From assembly GCF_035917995.1 (NCBI RefSeq), contig NZ_CP109131.1, positions 1,178,001 to 1,242,000 of the forward strand: a stretch of 64,000 nucleotides of DNA, written 5' to 3'. The DNA is from Streptosporangium sp. NBC_01755 (GTDB taxonomy: Bacteria > Actinomycetota > Actinomycetes > Streptosporangiales > Streptosporangiaceae). Shown in pieces: positions 8,806-19,797 of this stretch. Position 1 is the stretch's first letter, and every line of letters begins with the position of its first letter. The notes beneath the pieces are model-generated. The model was not told where the DNA came from. It saw only the letters and a list, made by a program, of their open reading frames with translations, and searched no databases. Position numbers and translations under genes: made by a program.

Positions 8806-9576
8806 TCAGCGAATGAGACCCTCGGGGAGATAGAGCCGGGTTCCGGGCCGCACCGCGGATCCGGCCAGCCCGTTGAGGTCCACGATGCGGCGGACCGTCC
8901 GACCGGCGTCACCCTCCTGCGTCAGCGCGTCCGCGATCTCCCACAGCGTGTCGCCCGCGTGCACCGTGATCCGGGGCAGGCCCTCAGGACCTGTCCGCTC
9001 GCCCGCCAGGGCCGTGTCGATGCGCCCGCCGATCCAGAGCACCCCCAGGGTGAACAGCGCGAGCACCACCACCGCCACGATCCTCCCACGCCGGGTGAGC
9101 CGGAGCGGCCGCCCGACGGTCCGGGAGCGGGTGACCCCCGGGCGGCGTACACCCCCCGCACGAGCCGCCCCCGATCCCGGCGCCCGCTTCGGCCCTGCCC
9201 CACGCCCGGCTCCCCGCTCTCGCCCGGCTCCCCGCTCTCGCCCGGGCCCACCTCTCGCTCCACGCCCGAGTCGCGGCCCCGCTTCGCACCCGGCCCCCGA
9301 CCTCGCCTTCGGATCGCGCGGCCGCCCGACCGCCTGCTCCCGCCCGAGCCGCCCCGGCCCCCTTCCGCCTTCCGCGCCCCGCCCGCCCCCGGCCCCTCTG
9401 CCGGGATCCAGCGCAGGCTCCGGCGTGGGCTCCGGCTCCGGTCTCGGTGGCGGCACAAGGCGTAGGCGCGGTACTCCCGGTGCCCCCGGTGCCCCCGATG
9501 ATCGCCGCGCCGTCCGGGGTCTCGGCACAGCCATGGATCGTGGTGTCGTCGCGGTCGGTTTCACGGTGGCCCCCAT
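8806..9576 (-). CDS. single-span membrane protein with C-terminal LysM domain
   Basis: The 256-residue product has a long Pro/Arg/Gly-rich cytoplasmic part (to about residue 155), one membrane segment (RIVAVVVLALFTLGVLWIGG) and an external LysM domain starting at RITVHAGDTLWEIADAL and ending YLPEGLIR. LysM binds peptidoglycan, so the protein probably bridges membrane and wall. I chose ATG 9576 (MGATVKPTATTPRSM); the frame extends upstream to 9720 but that part overlaps the divergent lexA promoter. A LysM protein divergent from lexA is a common actinobacterial arrangement. The shared intergenic region with the SOS box may mean that it responds to DNA damage. Confidence 0.8.
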   Translation of the reverse strand: MGATVKPTATTPRSMAVPRPRTARRSSGAPGAPGVPRLRLVPPPRPEPEPTPEPALDPGRGAGGGRGAEGGRGPGRLGREQAVGRPRDPKARSGAGCEAGPRLGRGARGGPGRERGAGRERGAGRGAGPKRAPGSGAARAGGVRRPGVTRSRTVGRPLRLTRRGRIVAVVVLALFTLGVLWIGGRIDTALAGERTGPEGLPRITVHAGDTLWEIADALTQEGDAGRTVRRIVDLNGLAGSAVRPGTRLYLPEGLIR

Positions 9577-9687
9577 CCCCTCGACCTGGCCGAACACATG
9601 TCGAAGAAAGATCGGTGAATCGAACACGATGTCGATCGAACTCCCGTACGATGTTGTACACCACGGCGTGGCCGATATCGAGGACAT

Positions 9688-9726
9688 TCGAACAATTGTT
9701 TGAGTATGATCTTCGGCCATTATATG
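9688..9726 (+). promoter_or_regulatory. SOS box and lexA promoter
   Basis: TCGAACAATTGTTTGA at 9688-9703 matches the actinobacterial/Bacillus-type LexA operator TCGAAC-N4-GTTCGA at all but one position. TTGTTT (9697-9702) and TATATG (9721-9726), 18 bases apart, can serve as -35 and -10, so bound LexA would cover the -35. A weaker relative, TCGAACACGATGTCGA, lies upstream at 9619-9634. The region is shared with the divergent LysM gene. Confidence 0.75.
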
Positions 9727-9775
9727 GTCGCTGTGTGCGACACATCAGATACAGACCGGGAGGCGAGGAGTTCGT

Positions 9776-10486
9776 ATGAGCCAGCACAACGAGAACGGTT
9801 CGGCCGCCAGCGACCTGGCGGTGCGAAGGCGTGACTCCCTTGGCCTCACCCCCAGGCAGCGGAAGATCCTTGAGGTGATCCGCGACTCCGTGCAGCAGCG
9901 CGGTTATCCGCCGTCCATGCGGGAGATCGGTGAGGCCGTTCAGCTCACCAGCACCTCCAGCGTGTCGCACCAGCTGACGGCGTTGCAGCGCAAGGGCTAT
10001 CTGCGGCGTGACCCGCACCGCCCCCGTGCCCTGGAGGTGCGCCTTCCCGGCGAGCCCGTGCTGTGGGTGGATCCCGACTCCGGTGAGGACGAGACCCCGG
10101 TCAGCCGCCCGACCGCCGCCTACGTGCCACTCGTCGGCCGGATCGCCGCCGGCGGCCCGATCCTCGCCGAGGAGAGCATCGAGGATGTCTTCGCCCTGCC
10201 CAAGCAACTCGTCGGCGAGGGCACGCTCTTCCTCCTCCAGGTGACCGGAGACTCGATGATCGAGGCCGCCATCGCCAACGGCGACTGGGTGGTCGTACGC
10301 CAGCAGCCGGTGGCCGACAACGGTGACGTGGTCGCGGCGATGATCGACGGCGAGGCCACGGTCAAGACCTTCAAGCGCAGGGACGGCCACGTCTGGCTGG
10401 TCCCGCACAACTCCAACTACGACCCGATTCCGGGTGACGAGGCCACCGTGCTCGGCAAGGTCGTGGCGGTCCTCCGCAAGCTCTGA
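9776..10486 (+). CDS. lexA: SOS repressor LexA
   Basis: LexA represses DNA-damage genes and cleaves itself when stimulated by RecA filaments. The 236-residue protein has the winged HTH at residues about 24-86 ([47 protein letters not shown]) and the S24 peptidase half after residue 115. The cleavage site Ala125-Gly126 (GRIAAGGPI), catalytic Ser160 ([11 protein letters not shown]) and Lys197 ([10 protein letters not shown]) are all present. The ATG at 9776 follows GGCGAGGAGTTCGT. An SOS box overlaps its promoter, consistent with autoregulation. Confidence 0.98.
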   Translation: MSQHNENGSAASDLAVRRRDSLGLTPRQRKILEVIRDSVQQRGYPPSMREIGEAVQLTSTSSVSHQLTALQRKGYLRRDPHRPRALEVRLPGEPVLWVDPDSGEDETPVSRPTAAYVPLVGRIAAGGPILAEESIEDVFALPKQLVGEGTLFLLQVTGDSMIEAAIANGDWVVVRQQPVADNGDVVAAMIDGEATVKTFKRRDGHVWLVPHNSNYDPIPGDEATVLGKVVAVLRKL

Positions 10487-10534
10487 AGCACGCACCTTCG
10501 ACCTGCACGTCAACACTCCAAGGGACGCGCGAAA

Positions 10535-10587
10535 CGCCGGGCGACCGGCACCCCGATATCGGGGTGCCGGTCGCCCGGCGTGTTTTC
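10535..10587. terminator. 24-bp perfect palindrome between lexA and leuS
   Basis: The arms 10535-10558 and 10559-10582 are exact reverse complements with no spacer, and TTTT follows on the + strand (10584-10587). It lies between the convergent ends of lexA (10486) and leuS (10734), and probably terminates lexA; a loopless stem this long may also act on the other strand. Confidence 0.85.
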
Positions 10588-10627
10588 GGGTGGCGGTGCG
10601 ACGATTTTCGGGTGGCGGTGCGACGAC
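10584..10627. repeat. 22-bp direct tandem repeat
   Basis: TTTTCGGGTGGCGGTGCGACGA occurs twice head to tail at 10584-10605 and 10606-10627, starting with the T-run of the terminator. The duplication probably arose by slippage; no function is evident. Confidence 0.9.
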
Positions 10628-10733
10628 CGGACGGCAGAGCCCGAGCCGGGCGGGCCAGAGGTCGGCCCGCCCATGAAAGCTCGGGGGGCGCACACCGGAC
10701 GGGCGCCCCTCTCGAACGTCCCCTCTCGAACGT

Positions 10734-13223
<2,490 letters not shown>

Positions 13224-13280
13224 GTCGATTTTCCCTCGGGGTATGTCTGCGTGGATGGTCTGACCCGCCTGGCCCAATGC

Positions 13281-13351
13281 AAAAACCCCCCGCTCACGCG
13301 GAGGGCGGCCGCATCGGCAGGGCGCTCAGGGGCAGGGAGGCCGATGCGGCC
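13281..13351 (-). promoter_or_regulatory. possible transcription attenuator before leuS
   Basis: On the minus strand two hairpins lie just upstream of leuS. The first pairs CCGATGCGGCC-type arms (13341-13351 with 13307-13317, 11 bp perfect, 23-base loop). The second (13305-13286, stem with GTGA loop) is followed at once by TTTTT (13285-13281) and has the form of an intrinsic terminator. No minus-strand gene lies upstream for it to terminate. A frame across the first loop reads [10 protein letters not shown], with three CTG leucine codons, and stops at 13294 inside the terminator. No T-box motif is visible. A leucine-responsive leader is an inference. Confidence 0.4.
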
Positions 13352-13761
13352 CGATAAGCAGGGTCGCGGCACGCATAGACCAAGACTATCGCAGCCCGCA
13401 AGGCATATTCGTGGCCTGGGGAAACAGGCCCGATCACGGCAAACAGGAGACAGGCGTCCGAGCAGGTCGACAGAATGAGGATTTCCGTGCTCTCCGGAGC
13501 GAACGAGACCCGATGGCTATGCACCTGTTGTGACCTCGTACGTCCTTCGCGTTTACTCTTTTCACCGTGGCACATTCAGTAGAGCCGGGGCGGGGCCCGG
13601 ATCCGTTGGAGGTCGGCCTGCCCATGCAGGACCCACCGACCGACCCAACCGGACTCCAGTTCAGAGGGGCGTTCTCCAGTTTCCCTGCGAGCCCCCCCGT
13701 CTCACGTGAGATCATGCCCAATACGCCCAATTCGGGCACCCGCGCGGGAGGTAAGGAAAGC

Positions 13762-16347
13762 ATGGCCTCGGAGCAGTCCAGCCAGTCCCACCTGCCTCCG
13801 GCATGGCCGGAGGCTGCCGAACCGCCACCGCCGTGGACGAACGATCCCCTCGGCACCGGCCCCAGGCTCCCCCACCCACAGGAGGAGCCACAGGGCGGCA
13901 ACGGCTCCTGGCAGACCTCGCCAGGCGTCGGGGGGCAGCGGGACTCCGACCCGCAGACCGGTTCTCCCGGCCAGACCTCCCCCGGCGGCAACGGCTGGGC
14001 ACAGGCCTCCGATCCGCAGAACAGCGGCTGGGCACAGGCCTCGGCCTCCCAGAACGACGGCTGGGCACAGGCCACCGGCCCGCAGAACAGCGGCTGGGCA
14101 CAAGCCTCGACTCCACAGAACGACACCTGGGCACAGGCCTCCAACCCACAGAACAGCGGCTGGGCACAGGCCGGCACACCCACGCACGACGGCTGGGCGC
14201 AAGCCTCCGATCCGCAGAACAGCGGCTGGGCACAGGCCTCGGCCTCCCAGAACGACGGCTGGGCACAGGCCACCGGCCCGCAGAACGACACCTGGGCACA
14301 GGCCGGCACACCCACGCACGACGGCTGGGCGCAAGCCTCCGATCCGCAGAACAACACCTGGGCACAGGCCGGCACACCCACGCACGACGGCTGGGCACAG
14401 GCCTCCAACCCACAGAACAACACCTGGGCACAGGCCGGCACACCCACGCACGACGGCTGGGCGCAAGCCTCCGATCCGCAGAACAACGGCTGGGCACAGG
14501 CCACCGGCCCGCAGAACGACACCTGGGCACAAGCCTCGACTCCACAGAACGACACCTGGGCACAGGCTTTCAGCCCCCGGAACGACAACTGGGCACAGGC
14601 GTCCACCCCGCAGGGCGGCGATGACCGGCACCAGACCTCCCCCGGCAACGGGTGGCCGCAGCCCACGCCGTCGCAGGGTGGCGGCTGGTCGCAGACATCG
14701 GGCCCGCAGGGCGGCGCCGGCGACCACAATCCCTCCTCTCCGGGCAACGGGTGGCCGCAGCCCACCTCCACCCCCCAGGCGGACCCCCGCGGCCAGACCT
14801 CCTCCGGCGGCAGCGGCTGGGCACAGGCCACCGCACCCTCGCACGACGGCTGGGCACAGGCTGCCACCCCGCAGAACGACGGCCGGACACACGCGTCAGG
14901 CCCGCAGGGGGATGGGCAGGGGCAGCGGGTTCCCGGTACGACGGGCGAGGCATGGCAAGCCGCACCCCCGCGCGACGCCTCCGGCCGCCCTCCGGCTCAG
15001 ACGGCTGAGAACAGCGTGTGGCCGCCCACCCCTCCGGCGGAGAACGCCGCCTGGCCGCCCACCCCTCCGGCGGCCGGCGCCACCTGGCCACCCACCCCTC
15101 CGGCGGCCGGCGCCACCTGGCCACCCACGTCCCCCATGGGAAACCCGGGTTCCGCCGAGGCACAGACGTCGACGTTCTCCTGGGTCGCCCCTCCCTCCGA
15201 GGGCTCGGCCGCTCACTTCGGCGACGCCTCCTCGGGCGCGGCTCCCGGCGCCCCTGGCACCTCCCCTGAGGGAGGCGACAGAACCGGTGCCGGAAACGCG
15301 CGGCGCAGCTACGGCGTGCCGGACAACCCCGCCATGTGGGCCATGGCCGCGGCGAACGCGGCGGCGGCCTCCCAGGCCCCCTCACCCCAAGGAACCTCCG
15401 TTCACCCCGGAGCCGGCCCTCAAGCGCCACAGACCCAGCCGGGACAGCCCCAGCATCCGGGGCAACCCGGCCATCACCTGAGCCGCGACCCCTCCGATCC
15501 GAACAGACCGTTCGTCACCGCCGGCCAGATCAGCGGCCCGAAGACACCTCCGCCTGAGCGCCAGCAGGAGCTGTGGAACACGGTCTTCGGCGACAACTAC
15601 CGGGACATCGAGGACGAGCTTGAGGAGCGGGGCCGGCCGGTCTGGATCTTCGCGCTGGCCGGATCCGTGATCATCGCGCTGGTCGGCGTGGTGCTCTGGG
15701 CTTTCCTGGCCGGGCCGCTGGCCTCCTCCGAGGAGGAGATCGCCGAGCCCAAGCCTGCGACGACGGCTCCCAAAAAGACCTCCAAGCCCGCCGCCATCGG
15801 TCGCCTGCCGCGATTCACCGGCGATCCCTCGCCGGTGGCCGGTACGCTCACCGACCAGTCGGCGGGAATCACCCTGGCCCAGCTCGGTGCCCCGTGGCGG
15901 CAGGACCAGCGCCCCAGCGTGCCCACCACTTACGGCTTCACGACCCGCCAGTATCTCCCGGCCGGTACGGACTCCACGGGCAAGGCCCAGTACGCGCAAT
16001 TGATGTCGGGCCCGCTCTCGCCTCGCTTGAAGAGCAGGTACACCTCTCCGGAGAACCTCGCCCCGGTGATCAACGCGGTGGCCTCCACCGGCCGCAAGAG
16101 GTTCTTCCCCGAGGACAACACCGCCCGCAAGACCGCCCAGCAGACCCTGTCCGTGAACGGCCTGCCGGGCCAACTCGCCGCGTACGAGATCACCTCGGGC
16201 GATTCGAAGACGATCATGGTCGTGGCGGCCGTGAGCACCGGCGCCGACCTGCCGGCGATCGTCTACATGTCGGTGCCGGACAGCAAGAAGGAAATGCTCC
16301 CCGACATCAACACGGTCTTCAAGTCGATCCGCGTGGCGGGGCGGTGA
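13762..16347 (+). CDS. repeat-rich single-span membrane protein
   Basis: The 861-residue product has a very long low-complexity cytoplasmic part rich in Pro, Gln, Gly, Ala, Asn and Trp. It includes about 19 tandem 11-residue units of the type GWAQASDPQNS (residues about 78-286), then PPTPPA-type proline repeats. One membrane segment (VWIFALAGSVIIALVGVVLWAF, about residues 626-648) is followed by an external domain of about 210 residues (GRLPRFTGDPS to NTVFKSIRVAGR). The external domain is homologous to that of the protein at 59187-60191. I start at ATG 13762, which has AAGGAAAGC in front; the frame is open back to 13567. The function is unknown. The plan, a disordered cytoplasmic arm with an external sensor-like domain, suggests a surface or wall-associated role. 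Confidence 0.85.
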   Translation: MASEQSSQSHLPPAWPEAAEPPPPWTNDPLGTGPRLPHPQEEPQGGNGSWQTSPGVGGQRDSDPQTGSPGQTSPGGNGWAQASDPQNSGWAQASASQNDGWAQATGPQNSGWAQASTPQNDTWAQASNPQNSGWAQAGTPTHDGWAQASDPQNSGWAQASASQNDGWAQATGPQNDTWAQAGTPTHDGWAQASDPQNNTWAQAGTPTHDGWAQASNPQNNTWAQAGTPTHDGWAQASDPQNNGWAQATGPQNDTWAQASTPQNDTWAQAFSPRNDNWAQASTPQGGDDRHQTSPGNGWPQPTPSQGGGWSQTSGPQGGAGDHNPSSPGNGWPQPTSTPQADPRGQTSSGGSGWAQATAPSHDGWAQAATPQNDGRTHASGPQGDGQGQRVPGTTGEAWQAAPPRDASGRPPAQTAENSVWPPTPPAENAAWPPTPPAAGATWPPTPPAAGATWPPTSPMGNPGSAEAQTSTFSWVAPPSEGSAAHFGDASSGAAPGAPGTSPEGGDRTGAGNARRSYGVPDNPAMWAMAAANAAAASQAPSPQGTSVHPGAGPQAPQTQPGQPQHPGQPGHHLSRDPSDPNRPFVTAGQISGPKTPPPERQQELWNTVFGDNYRDIEDELEERGRPVWIFALAGSVIIALVGVVLWAFLAGPLASSEEEIAEPKPATTAPKKTSKPAAIGRLPRFTGDPSPVAGTLTDQSAGITLAQLGAPWRQDQRPSVPTTYGFTTRQYLPAGTDSTGKAQYAQLMSGPLSPRLKSRYTSPENLAPVINAVASTGRKRFFPEDNTARKTAQQTLSVNGLPGQLAAYEITSGDSKTIMVVAAVSTGADLPAIVYMSVPDSKKEMLPDINTVFKSIRVAGR
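13993..14619 (+). repeat. 33-bp coding tandem repeats, about 19 copies
   Basis: Each unit encodes (G/T)WAQA followed by a variable six-residue spacer. The GGGCACAGGCC core is nearly identical in every copy while the rest alternates among a few versions (TPTHD, DPQNS, TGPQN), so blocks of units have themselves been duplicated. Two more units occur near 14817 and 14850. Copy number is likely to vary between strains. Confidence 0.95.
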
Positions 16348-16504
16348 CCTCGCCCGCTCAGTCCGCTCGAACCACTCAGGGGGCGCATTCCGTGTTCTGA
16401 CCGGGCTGGAGTCGCTGGGCCCGCCGCCCTGCCGGCGCTCTCGTCGCCCGCCGCCCTGCCGGTGCTCTCGTCGCCCGTCACCACCGGCAGGATGTGGCAG
16501 GACC

Positions 16505-17737
16505 TCAGAAGTCGCAGTCGAGGTGCTTGATGCCGTTGATGAAGCTGGATCGCAGGCGGTCGGGCTCGCCGACCGAGCGGATCGCGGGCAGGCGGGTGAA
16601 CAGCTCGCGGAACATCACGGTGATCTCGCGGCGGGCCAGGTGGGCGCCGAGGCAGAAGTGCGGCCCGGGGCCGCCGAAGCCGACGTGCGGGCCCTCGGTG
16701 CGCAGGATGTCGAAGCGGTGCGGGTCGGTGAAAACGCTCTCGTCACGGTTGGCCGCCCAGTAGTAGAGCAGGACCTTCTCGCCCTCTCGGTAGAGGTGAC
16801 CGTTCATCTCGTGGTCGCGGGTGAGGCTGCGGCGCATCCAGGCGACGGGCGAGGCGAGGCGGACGATCTCCTCGACCGCGCCGGGCAGGCGCCCGTCGAG
16901 GTCCCCGAGCAGCAGTGCCCGCTGGTCGGGGTTCTCGGTGAACAGGTGCAGGCCGTGCGAGATGGCGTTGCGGGTGGTCTCGTTGCCCGCCACCACCAGC
17001 AGAATGAAGAACGAACCGAGCTCCTGCATCGTCAGCTTCTCACCGTCGATGTTGGCACTGGTCAGGGAGGTGGTGAGGTTGTCTCCGCCCTCGGCGGCCA
17101 GGGAGACGACGAGGTCCTGGAGCCGCTGCCCCGCTCCGAGGAGCAACTCGGCCGCGCGGCTGACGTCGGCGATGAACTCGGGGTCGCCGCCCGACAGGAT
17201 GATGCTCGTGGCGTCGAAGACCGTCTGGTAGTGCTCGGGGCCGATACCCATCATGTCACAGATGATCTTCAGGGGCAGCTTGGCGGCCACCTCGGTCACG
17301 AAGTCACAGCCGGGGCCCCTGGCGATCAGCTCGTCCACGATCCGCACGGCGGTCGCCTCGACGTCGGCCTCGAACTTCTTGATCATCTTTGGCGTGAACG
17401 CCCGGGAGACGATCCGGCGAAGCCTCGCGTGCCGGGGATCGTCCATGCTGATCATCGAGCCGAAGTACTCGCTGAAGTCGGGGCCGAGGTCCTGGATGGA
17501 CGTCGCCCCCCGGCCCGAGGAGAAGATCTCGGGGTTACGGCTGGCCTCGACGATGTCCGCGTGCCTTACCAGGGCGTAGTAGCCGGGACCGACCGGCGCG
17601 AAGGGGATCTCGGGTTCGGCGAACAGGATCGGGCCCGGCTGCGCGCGGAGTACCGCGAAGGCGGCCTCCCGTTCGGCCATCGGACGCTCCCAGAAAGTGA
17701 TGTCCGACAGGTCGATGTCCGCGAGTGAAACCGTCAC
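16505..17737 (-). CDS. cytochrome P450
   Basis: Heme monooxygenase of 410 residues. Visible motifs are the I-helix oxygen-activation segment VVAGNETTRNAISHG, the K-helix ExxR in VEEIVRLASPV, and the heme-binding loop FGGPGPHFCLGAHLARRE with Cys362 as axial ligand. It has no membrane anchor, so it is a soluble bacterial type that needs separate ferredoxin and reductase; neither is encoded nearby. The overall sequence (ISMDDPRHARLRRIVSRAFTP, FINGIKHL) is closest in style to the CYP124/125/142-like actinobacterial group that oxidises lipid or sterol side chains; this is a memory-based comparison. GTG 17737 is chosen because GGAGG stands five bases before it. Neighbouring genes also point to lipid chemistry. 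Confidence 0.95.
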   Translation of the reverse strand: MTVSLADIDLSDITFWERPMAEREAAFAVLRAQPGPILFAEPEIPFAPVGPGYYALVRHADIVEASRNPEIFSSGRGATSIQDLGPDFSEYFGSMISMDDPRHARLRRIVSRAFTPKMIKKFEADVEATAVRIVDELIARGPGCDFVTEVAAKLPLKIICDMMGIGPEHYQTVFDATSIILSGGDPEFIADVSRAAELLLGAGQRLQDLVVSLAAEGGDNLTTSLTSANIDGEKLTMQELGSFFILLVVAGNETTRNAISHGLHLFTENPDQRALLLGDLDGRLPGAVEEIVRLASPVAWMRRSLTRDHEMNGHLYREGEKVLLYYWAANRDESVFTDPHRFDILRTEGPHVGFGGPGPHFCLGAHLARREITVMFRELFTRLPAIRSVGEPDRLRSSFINGIKHLDCDF

Positions 17738-17788
17738 GCCAGCCTCCACTAGAACCACATTCGGTTTACCGATCCTGCCACAGGATCC

Positions 17789-17974
17789 TCAGCTCAACCA
17801 GTCGAGAACGAGGTCGTTGACTTCCCGAGGTCGTTCCAGGTGCAGGAAGTGCCCTGCCTGGAGAACATGCTCCCCCCTGGAGCCCGGCGGAAGGAAGGCC
17901 GCGGCCCGGTCGATCTGGTCCACCCCCAGGCCGCCGTCACGGACCCCGTGCAGGTAGAGGATCGGAACCTCCCG
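17789..17974 (-). pseudogene. C-terminal remnant of an alpha/beta hydrolase
   Basis: On the minus strand the frame ending at the TGA 17791-17789 reads VPILYLHGVRDGGLGVDQID ... EHVLQAGHFLHLERPREVND and ends LVLDWLS. This is the typical last 60 residues of an alpha/beta hydrolase, with the acid-bearing strand and the catalytic His in GHFLHLERP. The upstream sequence loses similarity at about 17975 and hits a stop at 18037. The N-terminal two thirds, including the nucleophile, are absent. The gene was deleted down to its 3' end, probably when the GMC gene came next to it. Confidence 0.8.
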
Positions 17975-18065
17975 GCCGGTCGCGGACTGCTCGGCGGCAT
18001 CGCGCCCGTCGGGGGCACCGCCATCGCGACCGCCTTACGCCGGCGCTCGGGGCGAAGAGGGCGCC

Positions 18066-19631
18066 TCAGCTGTCTGTGGCGATGAGGTCGGCGGCCTTCT
18101 CGGCGATCATGACGGTGGGCGCATGGGTGTGCCCCCGGTTGATGACCGGCATGACGGAGGCGTCGACCACCCGCAGACCCGCGACCCCGCGGACCCTCAG
18201 GGCGGGGTCCACCACCGACTCGGGATCGTCACCCATCCGGCAGGTGCCGACCGGGTGGTAGAGGGTCTCGCTGCGCTCGCGGATCCAGCGGACAAGCTCC
18301 TCGGTGGTCCTCGCCCCCCAGTACGGGTCCATCGGAGGCCCCGCGAGCGGTCGTAGCGCCTCGGTGGCGAACAGCTCCCCGGCCTTCCGCAGCCCGGCGA
18401 CCTGCCGCCGGACGTCGGCCTCCGCCGTCAGGTAGCCGGGATCGATCACGACGTCGCGGCCGTCCAGCAGGACGCGGCCCCGACTCTCGGGTTGGAGCAG
18501 GATCGAGGCGATGGTCAGGCCGTGGCCGGACGGCGGGGTGAGGCCGTGGTTGACGAAGGGGCCTGGAGCGAAGATCAGCTCGATGTCGGGGGCGTGCTCC
18601 TCGGGAGAGGTGCGGATGAACGCCACGGCCTCGCCGACGTTGGAGGTGAGCATGCCCCGGCGGCCGACCAGGAAGCGGAGCAGGTTGCCCGCCGACTCGG
18701 CTCCGGCGAGCGTGATCGGCTCGGGGCAGTGCAGGACGACGCCCGAGGCGAGGTGGTCCTGGAGGTTGGCGCCCACCCCGGGCAACTCGTGGACCGGCTC
18801 GACGCCGGCGGCCCGCAGCTCGTCGGCCGGGCCGAGGCCCGACAGCATCAGCAGGTGCGGGGAGCCGATCGCACCGGCCGACAGCACGACCTCCCTGCGC
18901 GCCCGCACCACCGTACCGCTGTCGTCGTCGCCACCGTGATACCGCACGCCGGTCGCGCGCCCGCCCTCGATCAGCACCCGGCTCACGTGTGAGGAGGTCA
19001 GCACCGTGAGGTTGGGCCGCTTGGCCGCGGGTCCGAGATAGGCGTCGGCGGAACTCCAGCGGCGCCCCCTGTGCTGGGTGACGGGTGTCGGCGAGCACCC
19101 CTCGTTGGAGGGGCCGTTGAGCTCCTCCAGGCGGGCGATGCCCAGCTCCTCGCAGGCCCGAAGGAAGAGTGCGGTGGCCCGGTTCGGGGAGCGCAGCTCC
19201 GAGATGTGGGTCGGGCCTTCCGTGCCGTACACACCGCCCCGATTGGAGCCGGCACGGCGCTCGATCCGGTGGAAGTAGGGCAGGACCTCGTCGTAGGACC
19301 AGCCTGGCACGTCCCAGCCGTCGTAGTCCGCGCGGTGCCCGCGCACCCACATCTGAGCGTTCATCGAGGAGGATCCACCGAGCATCCGGCCGCGTGGCCA
19401 GTAGAGCTCCCTGCCGGACAGCTCGGACTGCTTGGCGGTGGTGAAGTTCCAGTCGTGTTCGGTTTTGAACAGCTTGGCGAAGCCGGCCGGCATCCGGACC
19501 TCAAGCCTCCTGTCGGAACCACCCGCCTCGATGAGGACGACCCTTGTACCCGGATCCGCGGAGAGTCGGTTGGCCAGCACGCATCCCGCCGACCCCGCGC
19601 CCACGATGACGTAGTCGTACTCCACGCTCAC
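18066..19631 (-). CDS. GMC-family FAD oxidoreductase (choline dehydrogenase-like)
   Basis: The 521-residue flavoenzyme oxidises an alcohol to an aldehyde or ketone. It opens with the Rossmann FAD site DYVIVGAGSAGCVLANRLS and the acidic end of beta-2 (VVLIEAGG), then the GMC signature WPRGRMLGGSSSMNAQMWVRG, a second GMC signature in SAGAIGSPHLLMLSGLGP, and the C-terminal active-site block HPVGTCRMGDDPESVVDP with ASVMPVINRGHTHAPTVMIAEKAAD carrying the catalytic His pair. It starts at GTG 19631 behind AGGAGGGGTCA. It is divergent from the acyl-CoA ligase across a region with a 16-bp palindrome. Substrate unknown; the lipid context suggests a long-chain or cyclic alcohol. Confidence 0.93.
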   Translation of the reverse strand: MSVEYDYVIVGAGSAGCVLANRLSADPGTRVVLIEAGGSDRRLEVRMPAGFAKLFKTEHDWNFTTAKQSELSGRELYWPRGRMLGGSSSMNAQMWVRGHRADYDGWDVPGWSYDEVLPYFHRIERRAGSNRGGVYGTEGPTHISELRSPNRATALFLRACEELGIARLEELNGPSNEGCSPTPVTQHRGRRWSSADAYLGPAAKRPNLTVLTSSHVSRVLIEGGRATGVRYHGGDDDSGTVVRARREVVLSAGAIGSPHLLMLSGLGPADELRAAGVEPVHELPGVGANLQDHLASGVVLHCPEPITLAGAESAGNLLRFLVGRRGMLTSNVGEAVAFIRTSPEEHAPDIELIFAPGPFVNHGLTPPSGHGLTIASILLQPESRGRVLLDGRDVVIDPGYLTAEADVRRQVAGLRKAGELFATEALRPLAGPPMDPYWGARTTEELVRWIRERSETLYHPVGTCRMGDDPESVVDPALRVRGVAGLRVVDASVMPVINRGHTHAPTVMIAEKAADLIATDS

Positions 19632-19728
19632 TGACCCCTCCTCGCACAGACGGTCAGCTCGCCTCCCCGTAAGCGGGCTCTTGTCTACTTACTCCCCCGC
19701 GGGTTGCTCGTCAATTTGTAACCAAAGT

Positions 19729-19744
19729 TACCTACCAGTAGGTA
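19729..19744. promoter_or_regulatory. perfect 16-bp palindrome, probable TetR-family operator
   Basis: TACCTACCAGTAGGTA consists of the arms TACCTAC and GTAGGTA around CA. It lies between the divergent GMC oxidoreductase (start 19631) and acyl-CoA ligase (start 19798). The form ACCTACnnGTAGGT is typical of operators of TetR-family regulators of fatty-acid genes. No tetR gene is in the window, so the regulator would act in trans. Confidence 0.6.
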
Positions 19745-19797
19745 TCCGATGGCTGCGAGTATGGGCGAGTCAGAGCTCGCTCGGAGGAGGACGCACG

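Noticed and set aside
13281-13351. T-box riboswitch before leuS
   Set aside because: No T-box consensus bulge (TGGNACCGCG-like) and no specifier stem could be found; a leader-peptide or other attenuator fits better.
13993-14619. Regular 33-bp repeats resembling a CRISPR array
   Set aside because: The units are contiguous, in frame with a long gene and encode WAQA-type peptides. No unique spacers and no cas genes are present.
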